Shown here in pieces: positions 1-8,971 of a DNA stretch of 64,000 nt; the first letter of the stretch is position 1; each line of letters opens with the position of its first letter. Below the pieces are notes generated by a model. The model was not told the origin of the DNA and did not search any database. It saw only the letters and a list, made by a program, of their open reading frames with translations. Source of the stretch: Prorocentrum cordatum (taxonomy: Eukaryota > Sar > Dinophyceae > Prorocentrales > Prorocentraceae); the NCBI GenBank assembly GCA_963575745.1, contig CAUYUJ010008069.1, positions 282,501 to 346,500 of the forward strand, read 5' to 3'. Both the position numbers and the translations under genes were made by a program.

Positions 1-13
1 ACCAAGCCGAGAT

Positions 14-868
14 TTGTCGTTAATGAGCGCTACTGACCATCCCGCCCCGGACGGAAGGTCATCCCCTGGGCAAGGGGCCGTGGACTACGATCACTTGGGA
101 GCCCTTGGGAAAGCGCTCGCAGAGCCAGACTCAGACACCACGATCAGTGACCTGCCGCCCCAGGCGGTCGAGGTTGAAATGGGTCACCAATATCATGCGA
201 AGCATGACCGGGAGACCACGGGACGAACGCCCGCTCCTCAACATAAGAAGCACAGGAATGAAGATTACGATTTGAATGGTTCCCCGCTTCAGGAAGGGTT
301 CCATCGACCTGCCGTCGCCCCAGGTGATTGGCAACCGTCGGTGCCCGCGGTAGTTGAGGACGACGAGATGCTCAACCCCCCGGCTTCGCTCAATGAGTTG
401 GTCGGACAAGACGAACGGGATGAGGAGCTTCGAGAGGTGGCCAAGCCACCTGAGAGCACGCGCGCCCGCCCTCGATCGTCTGCCTCGAGCAGGGGTGGGC
501 CCAAGATGCCGCGATCCGGTGCCCGATCGACTTCGAGGAGTAACGGCGCAGTATCCATGCGCGAGGCACGCTGGAAAGGGGGCCCCGACTGCCCGCCCCA
601 GGCGGAAAGCAGGTGCCCGGGGAGAGCTCACAAAGAGGGGGGGCCCTGTAAGCGCCCAGTGCGTGGAAACTGTTCTGACGTGTGTCCCAACTGCGGCAAT
701 CAATGGCCGTGCGAGGATTGCTTTCAGATGGAGGAACATAATTGCTCATGCCTCCCCTCCAAGCCACGCGGGATCAGGCCAGATTTGTCGAGGCCAATCC
801 TCAGCAAGAAATTGTGGTCCTTGAAGCCCAGAGGGCCAGACAGGCCCGACTGGATCGAGAAGAAATGA
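14..868 (+). CDS. Gag-like N-terminal ORF, retroelement 1
   Basis: A 284-residue reading frame from the first ATG in the window, rich in charged and Pro/Ser residues and without a recognisable enzyme domain. Near residues 205-240 it has a cysteine cluster (GNCSDVCPNC, WPCEDC, HNCSC) that could bind zinc. It overlaps the next ORF, which carries on with coiled coil in another frame from about position 780, so the two are probably one Gag polyprotein broken by a frameshift, or joined by programmed frameshifting. The true start may lie upstream of the window. Confidence 0.4.
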   Translation: MSLMSATDHPAPDGRSSPGQGAVDYDHLGALGKALAEPDSDTTISDLPPQAVEVEMGHQYHAKHDRETTGRTPAPQHKKHRNEDYDLNGSPLQEGFHRPAVAPGDWQPSVPAVVEDDEMLNPPASLNELVGQDERDEELREVAKPPESTRARPRSSASSRGGPKMPRSGARSTSRSNGAVSMREARWKGGPDCPPQAESRCPGRAHKEGGPCKRPVRGNCSDVCPNCGNQWPCEDCFQMEEHNCSCLPSKPRGIRPDLSRPILSKKLWSLKPRGPDRPDWIEKK

Positions 869-2922
869 ACGCAGTTATTGAGGGCGTTCGGGGGAAGTTC
901 GAGGCTGAAAGACTCGCTCTGGCCCAAGCTGCCAGCAAGCGGGAACAAGAGTTGATGGAACGAATGCCCCATCAAGCCGCAGATGCCCAGCAGCGCGCAG
1001 AAGAAGAAGCCGAGAACAGAATTGTTGAGACGATATCTTCTGAACGACAGGCTGCCATGGCAGCGAACAGTCAGTCTGTTGATGCCAAGACCGCTTGCGC
1101 TGCTGTTGCGGCGGCGAGAATAGAAGGGGAGAGGGCCGCGTCAGCTAGGGCAGAGCATGATAAACAGGAGCTCCAAGACCAACTTAACGCTGCCAGGTTG
1201 GAAGTGGCCAATACACAGATTGTAACTGCAACTACAGTTGATCAGAATAATCACGATCGAGAAGAGCTCAAGTTACATGAAAATGCCAGAGCATCCCTTC
1301 AACGTATGCAATTAGGCAACGACATGTGCCTACCGGCTAAGCCGGCGGGGGCGAGTAGACGACCATCGTCGGCGGCCCAGCCGTCTGGCTCAACGCCCTC
1401 GCAGGCCCAGCCTGGCTTGGCGCCCCCGGAGGGCGGAATGCCGCCTATGCTGCGAGTAAGGGCTGCCCAGCAGCCACTGCCCGCGAAAGGGGCCAATGAA
1501 GAGAATTGCTCGATATGCTCGAATCCGAAAATTTGGGAATGCGCCACTTGTGGGTTGCCAAGCTGTAAAGAGCATTTTAACACGAGCACCAGACGGCGTT
1601 TCACTCGTACCCAACGAAAGAGTTTGCCCGCGGAACAGGCGGAGTGGGATGAGCAATGGCAACGACATAGTGCCGATCACAATTTTCGGGCCCAACAGCA
1701 GAAGCTCCTTGATGAATTTTGCGCTAATAAACTTAATATGCAGCGGATGAAGGAGCAAGCTGAGGAGCAGCTTAGACTGAGCTCAGAAAGGTCAGTTGCC
1801 GACATTCGGGAAAAGGATGAGGCTCTGGCACGCGCAGCTGCATCAGAGAAAGAGGTGATGGAGCTCAAAGCTATCATCACTGAATCCTTGAAAGAGAAAG
1901 GGCAAAACGTGCAGCATCAGTTGCAGTCTGCTGACCGTGAAGCGGCTATGATCGAAAGGGCAAAAGAGATGACGATATCCATGGGAATGGAATCCTTTCC
2001 ACACATCGAGAAAGAATTGGATAAATTGCCCAGGCTTAGTCTATTCGACATGCCTTATCTTTCACAGATGACGCCCGTGAGGCCCACCATGCAACCCCAT
2101 TATACTGTCCCTGGCCCTGCAGCCGAAGGTCCGGCCAAGCCTGGTACCTCCGGGAACGGCGTGCCCATCAACGCGGATTTGACAGGTATCACCGATGACA
2201 TGACCCTCATTAACTATCTGCCTCTCACCGAGGCGGGACCAGCGAAACCGTCAACGGCCCAGCCGTCTGGTGGAGATAAGGGTCATGCGCTGGCGGCCAC
2301 GCCGCCTGGCGGCGCAGGACAAGACAAGGGTGGGGATGATCATAGTACCGCGCCAAGTACCGAGATTCTGTCAGCACTCGCAAGCGCTATTCGAGACCAG
2401 TCGGAGAAGCCGCCCCCGGGGAGTCCGGGGGGTCCTGGATCCCCAGGCGGCGGAGGTGGTCGCGGTGGACCTCAGGGTCCAGGAGGGCCACACGACCCGG
2501 GAGGTCTTGATGAGAGTACCCCTCTGGATCAGTGGAGACAGGTTGGAAACAATCAGAAGGTTGATCTGATGGACATTCCTGATGTTGCAAACATACGGGA
2601 GTGGCAGATGCATACGGTTCGCGCTGTTGCTGGATCGGCTCCTGAGCTTCAGGAAGCACAGCTCTGGATCATGGAAGCTATGGACCCTTCTGTGGCTAAC
2701 GAACAGCTCAGAAATCCCGGTCGGTTCCAACGTCTGGACATCATGATTGCCACCAACTTGATTGAGAAGTTCTACCACACGTGTAGGAATCGTGGTCTTT
2801 CCACTCATCATATTCACTTCCTTCAACAGCATGGAATACGGCGCCCAGAACGAGCAGAGGCTATTGTCGGGACGCGAAATGATGAGCCATTTGTTATTGG
2901 TGTTCCGTCAGATCGGAGTTAG
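742..2922 (+). CDS. Gag-like coiled-coil protein, retroelement 1
   Basis: A long open frame. Real coding probably begins near 780, where it takes over from the overlapping upstream frame. Residues about 15-190 are a Glu/Ala/Arg-rich coiled coil. Residues about 255-280 form a Cys/His cluster (CSICSN, CATCGLPSCKEHF), and a second coiled coil follows at about 310-410. The C-terminal part (PLDQW..., DIPDVANIREW, about residues 615-700) resembles the segment before the zinc fingers in dinoflagellate copia Gag proteins, where a capsid-like function is expected. A Gly/Pro-rich linker lies at 2400-2510. It ends at TAG 2920-2922, but Gag-like sequence continues beyond in another frame. Confidence 0.5.
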   Translation: MLMPPLQATRDQARFVEANPQQEIVVLEAQRARQARLDREEMNAVIEGVRGKFEAERLALAQAASKREQELMERMPHQAADAQQRAEEEAENRIVETISSERQAAMAANSQSVDAKTACAAVAAARIEGERAASARAEHDKQELQDQLNAARLEVANTQIVTATTVDQNNHDREELKLHENARASLQRMQLGNDMCLPAKPAGASRRPSSAAQPSGSTPSQAQPGLAPPEGGMPPMLRVRAAQQPLPAKGANEENCSICSNPKIWECATCGLPSCKEHFNTSTRRRFTRTQRKSLPAEQAEWDEQWQRHSADHNFRAQQQKLLDEFCANKLNMQRMKEQAEEQLRLSSERSVADIREKDEALARAAASEKEVMELKAIITESLKEKGQNVQHQLQSADREAAMIERAKEMTISMGMESFPHIEKELDKLPRLSLFDMPYLSQMTPVRPTMQPHYTVPGPAAEGPAKPGTSGNGVPINADLTGITDDMTLINYLPLTEAGPAKPSTAQPSGGDKGHALAATPPGGAGQDKGGDDHSTAPSTEILSALASAIRDQSEKPPPGSPGGPGSPGGGGGRGGPQGPGGPHDPGGLDESTPLDQWRQVGNNQKVDLMDIPDVANIREWQMHTVRAVAGSAPELQEAQLWIMEAMDPSVANEQLRNPGRFQRLDIMIATNLIEKFYHTCRNRGLSTHHIHFLQQHGIRRPERAEAIVGTRNDEPFVIGVPSDRS

Positions 2923-3209
2923 GTCAACATCGCATTCCGCGTGATCTCTTTAAGGTAGCTATTGGCCCCAATCGCCCAGATGCTGATTCATATCATGTCT
3001 ATAATGAGTAGACAGATGTCCATCAGCAACTCTACGGCGTACGACCTCCATCTGATGAGATGCGAGCTTCGACCCATGCACACTTCATTGAGCAATGCAG
3101 GAAGCCGAAGAAATTGGAGCTTGCTTGCCAACTTTATGATTGATCCACGGACAAGCTAGGAGAGGGCATTAAAACTTATGAATGGCTCATATGTCAGATT
3201 GAATGGACG
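2923..3209 (+). pseudogene. Frame-broken remnant of Gag
   Basis: No long ORF, but one frame reads as ordinary protein between two stop codons (near 3009 and 3138), with segments such as YGVRPPSDEMRAS and KTYEWLICQIEW. The latter leads straight into the zinc-finger ORF that follows. I read it as Gag coding sequence with nonsense and frameshift changes. Confidence 0.4.
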
Positions 3210-4337
3210 ATGTTGTGCGAGAAGGAAGAATGGAACATTAGCATGCGTGAGGGTACTTTGAACCAACGAGCTCGACAGACGCGGTTGGGCGGTGGTGGAG
3301 GCAACGGCAATGACAATCGCCGAGGCCTCAACGGCAAAGCTGCCGCGGCAGAAGTGGCAGCTCGTCTTGGGGAACCCACGGACGTTATGAAGAACGGAGT
3401 GGCCAAGGGCAAGACGACGTGCAAGTTTGTGCGCAAGGGCGGCACCTGCCCGTATGCAGGTCAAGGATGCCCGTTTAATCATAAGAAGCCCAAAGCCGCC
3501 GCACCGGCCCAGCCGGTTGCGGGGGCTAAGTCGAATGCTGCCCCGGCTCCGAAGACGAGTTCCTGAGGGAGGTCTGAGAAACCTCAAGGCGGAGGCCGAA
3601 AGGCCCAGAGCCGATCACAGACCCCGACGGGTGGCCGTGGAAAGGGTGCGCAACAACGGAACAGGAGTCAATCCGATCGTTCACGTGGAAAACAAGGCAA
3701 GTTGCCGTGTCACCCTTATTCACGGGACCCTAAGAACTGTCGTGGACCTCCAGACGGTTGCTACAGGCAACACAGAGCCTTGACCGATGCAGAGAAGCTC
3801 AAGCGTGATAAGTATGAACAAGCGAAGCTTAATGCAGGACAGACTCTGAGTTATGAGCGCACAATTAAACAAGCCAGTGCTGCCGCTGCAAATGTCTCTC
3901 CATCTGCGGGTGGCGGTGGCTCCAGGACCTCCAGCGCCAGTTCGGAGAAACGCAAGAGAGATGGAGACAAGAACGAAGGCAGAGGCAAAGGCAAATATAT
4001 GATTTGTCGCTCTTTCAAGGAAACGGGGCAGCGCACGCGTGGAAAGGAATGTTGGTTCGCTCAGACCACGCCCAACCATCCGCGACACTGGCTCCGCACT
4101 GGCGGCCCAGCCGCCAGCGCAGGAAGACTGATTGGAATAATTGTGTTAAGGGTGCTCTTTCTTGCCTTCCTCGCTAGACGGACGCGGCGTCGCCCGCGTC
4201 GGCCAAACCGAAAGCGGGGGGGCAGGGGGGCGCCCACTGACCCAGTCAGCTCGGGCGCGATAGCGCGCCCCGCCCCGTTAATTCGGGGCCCCCCTGGGCA
4301 GAAGCAGGCCGGCCCTCATTTTCAAAAGGCTTTATAA
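3210..4337 (+). CDS. CCCH zinc-finger part of Gag, with an in-frame TGA at 3564-3566
   Basis: One frame is open from 3210 to 4337 except for a single TGA at 3564-3566. It has a CCCH-type finger at about 3421-3480 (CKFVRKGGTC, then C and H in CPFNH), an RS/Gln/Gly-rich linker, a second finger-like unit at about 3703-3770 (CHPYSRDPKNC, then C and H) and a third Cys/His cluster at about 4006-4080 (CRSF, ECWF, NHPRHW). These could bind element RNA, as CCHC knuckles do in other Gag proteins. That reading resumes in frame after the TGA suggests either a single nonsense mutation or suppression. The tail after 4120 is Arg-rich and may not be translated. Confidence 0.5.
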
Positions 4338-4388
4338 ATATAAGTGGAGGAGTTGAGAGATGCCCCTCCAGTGGGGAGCCCCTCCACG
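4253..4388 (+). promoter_or_regulatory. Cluster of three hairpins between gag and protease
   Basis: Three inverted repeats in tandem: 4253-4270 (GGGCGCG, loop ATAG, CGCGCCC), 4272-4289 (GCCCCG, loop TTAATT, CGGGGC) and 4341-4388 (outer stem GTGGAGG/CCTCCAC). An AT-rich TTTATAAATATAAG lies just before the third. The stretch from 4338 to 4606 has no credible ORF. A structured RNA regulating translation of the downstream protease frame is one possibility; the sequence does not show which role, if any. Confidence 0.35.
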
Positions 4389-4606
4389 AGTGCAGGGAGC
4401 AAGGTGAGAGTCTTGTAAATATTCTTGCGAATTTCCTGCGCCCTCTTTCTCGGGGCGCCATCAAGAAGCATAGGAGCGAGTCCCCTACCAAGAGTTGCAT
4501 TCGATCTCAGACAAAGGGTCGGTGCACATTCCGCGTCCGATTTCGCCCCTCGACTGCGAAACCCGCCATCGCTTGCAGGAAGGCGCGTCGCCACGACCTA
4601 AAAGAG

Positions 4607-5749
4607 TTGCCCTCGAGCGACGAAGATAGGTGGAAGTTCCCAGCTAAAATGCGCCGGCAGTTATCCACCCAGTGGAGAGCGTCTGCGGCGGAGGCCCTGA
4701 TCAAGGCATCAGACCTACAAGATGATGTCTGGCACCTTTGGTTGAGGACCGAGGAGGGGGAAGAGGGCCCGCGCGGCGCAGCCGCTGCGGGATGCACAGA
4801 CAAAGACGCTGCATATCTTGGAGCGCTGAGCTTTATTATTGATACAGGGTGTGGGTACAACCTCATAGCGGAAAGGTATATTAAAAGTTCAGATGCAATG
4901 AGACTGATTCGAAAGCTTCCGCAATCGATCACTCTGAATCCTGCCGGGGGAGAGTCAGAAGCCCTCGGTTTATTTCGCGTCGCATGCCCTAAATTTAAGG
5001 GTGGTAGTTCAAACGATTGGGTCATGCGGGAGACCCCGTGCGTGATCTCGGTAGGAGAGCGGTGCATGGATCACGGCTTCAGTTTCTTCTGGCCAGCAGG
5101 CCGAATGCCTTACCTTCTGTTGCCCAGCGGTCAAAGAGTGGACCTGATCGTTGAGGGCAAGATTCCATACTTGACCCTTTCAGGCAAAGAGGCGCTGGGT
5201 CAATGGATATGCGCGGTTGCCGCTGGGGAGGGTGAACCTCCTGAGCGGTGGCGTTGCGTGACGCCAGGCGCCAAGGCAGTTCTGGACAATGTGGAATCGG
5301 CGGGAGGCCCTCCGCCCCATGCTGTTCAGACTCGCGTAACCATAGACCTGCATGCACATGAGTTGATTGGAAACTACAGCTACGTTGACGGACGGCCGAC
5401 TGAGCTCGCGCCCGTTTTTCCGTCCTCATTAGACTCTGTGGAGACCATCACTTATTTCTACTACTCGCCTCGCAAGGCTAGCGAATGCGGTTGGATTCGG
5501 ACACCGACCGGCGTTGCTGCCTCCAAATGTCTCTCGACTTTGCCTTGCCACGGCCAAGCCGTCGGTTGGACCGACGAGCAGCCCGGCAAAGCCGTGGCCT
5601 GCGCAGCCGCATATAAGAGCCTTTGTTGGTACGGGGGGTCTCAGGATACTTCCTCTACGACATGGATCGAGGGTTGGACTCCAATGCGTGCGACGCGGCC
5701 CCCGGGCCCGAGGAGGGTGAAGTTGGAGACGCTGCTGGCGTCGACCTAG
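4607..5749 (+). CDS. Retropepsin-like aspartic protease region of copia Pol
   Basis: The active-site motif DTG follows a hydrophobic run (LSFIIDTGCGYNLI, about residues 70-85), as in retropepsins, which cleave Gag-Pol into mature parts. A second characteristic block, SVGERCMDHGFSFFWPAG (about residues 148-165), followed by a DLIV...IPYL segment, is one I associate with dinoflagellate copia polyproteins. The first ATG in frame is at 4607; a start further down is possible. The C-terminal end runs past a CC(A)AG hairpin (5550-5562) and overlaps the integrase frame, so the two were probably one polyprotein before a frameshift. Confidence 0.6.
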   Translation: MPSSDEDRWKFPAKMRRQLSTQWRASAAEALIKASDLQDDVWHLWLRTEEGEEGPRGAAAAGCTDKDAAYLGALSFIIDTGCGYNLIAERYIKSSDAMRLIRKLPQSITLNPAGGESEALGLFRVACPKFKGGSSNDWVMRETPCVISVGERCMDHGFSFFWPAGRMPYLLLPSGQRVDLIVEGKIPYLTLSGKEALGQWICAVAAGEGEPPERWRCVTPGAKAVLDNVESAGGPPPHAVQTRVTIDLHAHELIGNYSYVDGRPTELAPVFPSSLDSVETITYFYYSPRKASECGWIRTPTGVAASKCLSTLPCHGQAVGWTDEQPGKAVACAAAYKSLCWYGGSQDTSSTTWIEGWTPMRATRPPGPRRVKLETLLAST

Positions 5750-6996
5750 TCGACTTCGACGCACCGTCAGAATCATACCCAGCTGATGCAGAGGTTGAGG
5801 TGTCGGGTTCCCTTGCCGAGCGGTTTAAGGAGGCCGCAGCCTCCCTTTCGCATCTACTAACTCATACTCCCAAGAACCCATATTGCTCAGTATGCAACTG
5901 GGCCAAATCTATCAGACGACAGCAGCGCAAAGCGCGCAACAAAGGGCTGAAGGTTCCCCGCCCATACGCTAACCCCACTTCGTTTGGACACCTGGCGACG
6001 ATGGATCATTGGTTTGCGGTGGATGAACTCTCGCGGGGGCTCCACAATGAGACCGCGTGCGTGACTTTTCGCGACCGAGCAGCTGATCCCCTCGCCGCTC
6101 AGGGTGTACACGACAAGTCTGCGGTTCACATGTGTAACTTTTTGGTAAACCTGAAAGCCCCGGGAGAGAAGTTATAGTATTGTTTTGCAGATGGTGCACG
6201 TGAGCTTGCAAGGGCATGTTACGAGCTCATCAAGATTGCCCATGATCCTACCACCCCAGGAAATAAGAAACAAAACGCTGTTGCCGAGCGTGCTAACGGC
6301 GTGGTACAGATGGGGACCCGAGCTATGCTTATGCAGGCCGGTCTCCCACCACCATATTGGACGTATGCCGTCAGATGTTTTTGTCTCTGCTACAACGCAA
6401 GGACCCCTGAGGAAGGGAAGTCTAGTTGGGAACGTCGCTTTGGACATCCGTTTGAGGCGCCGCTACTTCCCTTCGGGTCTCTCGTGCGTTATGTACCCCC
6501 GCCAGCGTCGAGGTTTCGGATAGCCAAGACTGGCGGAACAATGATTCCTGGGTTATACCTGGGGTATGTGCATAAAGCGGGGGGTATGGTTGGTCCAGAG
6601 AGCTACGTTGTGCCGCTCAGACAGCTAGATGGATTGAATATGGAATCTGGGCGCACGCCCGAGGGTAAGCGACCCACCATTGAGAAGTCCGATCAGGTCT
6701 ACAGCAACATCCTAGATGGCACTGCTGAGGACCAATCCCCCCAGTTTCCTATGAGGAAAGCGTGCGAGAAGGCGATGACCGAAGCGCGCTCCGTTACGAT
6801 CCTTCCAGCCGGCGAGGCCGCGGCCGCCCCAGACGTTTCGGGGCTGGGGGCAGGAGCACAGTCGGTCCATCCGTTTTGTGCAGAGGATCCCGCCACGATT
6901 ATGCCGCCGCCTCCTCGAGGAGGCGAGGACGCTCCACCACCAGACTCAGATGCCGATTCCGATGACGACGCTCCGGGGGGTTTTGCGCGTGGATGA
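5623..6996 (+). pseudogene. Copia integrase with an in-frame TAG at 6175-6177
   Basis: One frame runs from 5623 to 6996 with a single TAG. Before the stop lies the HHCC zinc-binding end (LTHTPKNPYCSVCNWAK, about 5860-5910) and the first catalytic Asp block (ATMDHWFAVDE, about 6000). After the stop comes the second Asp block (YCFADGAREL, about 6178-6210) and the Glu block (QNAVAERANGVVQMGTRAM, about 6276-6330), then the APYWTYA-like and GYLGY-like C-terminal segments of copia integrase. Spacing between the first and second Asp looks compressed. The enzyme would insert element cDNA into the genome; the TAG between catalytic residues makes this copy inactive unless it is read through. Confidence 0.55.
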
Positions 6997-8008
6997 CGAG
7001 CCTGCGGCAATTGACGGTCGAGGCCCACGGCGAGACTCTCGTCCAGATGATGATAAAGATCAGAAGTTAGGTCTCGCACGCATTGAGCATCGTTTGGATC
7101 GCCAATCTAACTTTTCAGCGGCCAAGCCGCGTGAAAAAGTCCCCGGGAAAGGGCAGCTCCTTGCTCGCGCGACTCAGAACCTTGATACGATGGAATACTA
7201 TGAGGATCGGCGCATCGTCGCCGGCCTAACGAAAGAGGAGTTAACACAAAAGCTCCCGCTGACAGGACGTCGAAAAACATGCAGCATACGAGATGTACTT
7301 TATTATGGTCCCGACTACGTTCCCGTGACTCGCGTTTGGGCTACAGATCCAGATCCGAAGCACGGTGCTCAATGGCTAAAGAAATTGCCCGAATCCACCA
7401 ATCTTGGCATTCATCCTGGACGCTGGCTCAACATGAATCAGGCTCAACGCCGACAGGCCGTCGAGCAATACAAGGCCGAAGAGAGAGGATTCTTTGGTAT
7501 CGACGATCCCGGCCCTTGTCTTGCCCTCCTGCGTGATATAGGCTTGGACGCGGAAGATCCGCCAACTCCGCCCGAGCCCGCAGTGGCCCAGCCACCCGCG
7601 GCTCGTCCAAGCTCTGAGGAGGACGCTGCTTACCTTGCGGCACATCCAAAGGCCAGGAGAGCCGCGCCGCGGGTCGTTGAGCGATTCCGTCGTCAAGCGG
7701 CACAGGGCGGCCAAGCCGCAGCTGTGGCCGCCGAAACCTCCGAGGAAGATGACTCAGACGACTACCTATCGGATGGTGAGGATGTGTGGTGGAAGCAAAC
7801 TTGGCACGGTGGTACCATCGCACGCGATGGTGCCCCCTCCGGCCCAGACGGCAGGGGCCCGTTGTCCGAGGCGGATTCTGAAGTGACGCGAGAGGCAAGC
7901 CTGACCTCGAGTCCGGCGGCCGCCGCGTCGCGGCGAAGCGCGCCTCGAATGCCGCTGCAACATAGCTCGGCCCCAAATGCCAAGTCGCCGTGGAAAAGAA
8001 AGATTTGA
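6878..8008 (+). CDS. Linker between integrase and reverse transcriptase
   Basis: This frame continues Pol after the integrase frame ends. It is polar and Asp/Pro/Ala-rich, with blocks such as RDVLYYGPDYVPVTRVWATD and NLGIHPGRWLNM. No enzyme domain is recognisable. In copia elements this stretch corresponds to the variable region between integrase and RT. It carries hairpins at 7118-7130, 7583-7595 and 7707-7719. Confidence 0.4.
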   Translation: MQRIPPRLCRRLLEEARTLHHQTQMPIPMTTLRGVLRVDDEPAAIDGRGPRRDSRPDDDKDQKLGLARIEHRLDRQSNFSAAKPREKVPGKGQLLARATQNLDTMEYYEDRRIVAGLTKEELTQKLPLTGRRKTCSIRDVLYYGPDYVPVTRVWATDPDPKHGAQWLKKLPESTNLGIHPGRWLNMNQAQRRQAVEQYKAEERGFFGIDDPGPCLALLRDIGLDAEDPPTPPEPAVAQPPAARPSSEEDAAYLAAHPKARRAAPRVVERFRRQAAQGGQAAAVAAETSEEDDSDDYLSDGEDVWWKQTWHGGTIARDGAPSGPDGRGPLSEADSEVTREASLTSSPAAAASRRSAPRMPLQHSSAPNAKSPWKRKI

Positions 8009-8960
8009 TCTGGATTACCTATGCAACCCTTTTTACTGATCTCATTTCATCAATTGTTGACGAGCCTTTCCAACTCCCCAGCGAATGGCGACGGATTAGG
8101 ATTGATGCCGCTGTAGCTCGATCTGTTGCCAAAGTCGAAGCCCTGGCTAATCAAGATGCCAAGGCTGCTTTGAGAAAGGAATGGAACCGATTACGAGAAA
8201 TAGGTACATGGGGCGAGAAAGGCGTCAAATGGCATGCCGATGTTGTTGCAGAACTCAAAGGGAATATTGCTCATTTCGGTCGTCTATTCGCGATCCTTGT
8301 CGAAAAGAACGCCGAATTGCCACTCGGACACAAAGACTGCAAGTATCAAGGTCGGGTCGTCTTCGACGGTTCTAGCGCGAGAGATCGTAATAAAGATGCG
8401 GCGCTGTTTCAAGAACTTTCTAACAGCCCTGCTACGCCGTGATGAGTGGCCCGAGTCGTGGTCGCAAATGCGCAATCCCGCATGCCCGTTGATTTTATCT
8501 TTGTACGGACACCCTGATTCAGGGGAATATTGGGAGCAACACTGCGAGGGGCACGTTACGGCTAAAGGTTTTATCACATGTAGCCCGTGGCGTAGCTGTG
8601 ATTTTCATTCAGAATTGAATTTTCCTGATAGTTTATGTTGATGATTTTATGCTGGCTGCTCCTGCCGACAAGCTAGCTCAAGGATGGATGTTGTTGCAAT
8701 CCCCATCTCCCAAGTGCCCCAAAGGCATATAGATATCCCCCAACAGCGGTCGGGCGGTATTTGAGTTGCGAACATCGTCTCTCCACGCAGTTTGTCGAGT
8801 GGCAAGGTGAGTTGCCCACGACCTCTGGACTCACCGCCTCCTAAAGTCAAGAAGAACGCATCCGTCCCAGACGAGAGCGACGAGGAGTAAACGGGGGGTG
8901 ACTCGACGGCCCAGCCGCCGGAGCCATACCAACCGAGAGAACCCAAACAGGCCAGAGTTA
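7990..8960 (+). pseudogene. Copia reverse transcriptase, broken across three frames and partly deleted
   Basis: The first frame (7990-8442) gives the RT entry region (ALRKEWNRLREIGTW, HFGRLFAILVEKN, YQGRVVFDGSSARD). The second (about 8440-8641) gives the palm block LILSLYGHPDSGEYWEQHCE, matching the copia LYGLKQ-type motif. The third frame reads IVYVDDFMLAAP, with catalytic YVDD at 8634-8645. After FQELSNSPAT the sequence jumps almost at once to the RRDEWPESW segment, so several tens of residues appear to be deleted between the first and second blocks. The enzyme copies element RNA into cDNA; this copy cannot make it in one frame. Confidence 0.6.
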
Positions 8961-8971
8961 TAGAGTACGAC

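Noticed and set aside
4331-4344. TATA-like box TTTATAAATATAAG as a promoter
   Set aside because: Dinoflagellates generally lack TATA promoters, and no start signal can be tied to it; kept only as part of the structured spacer.
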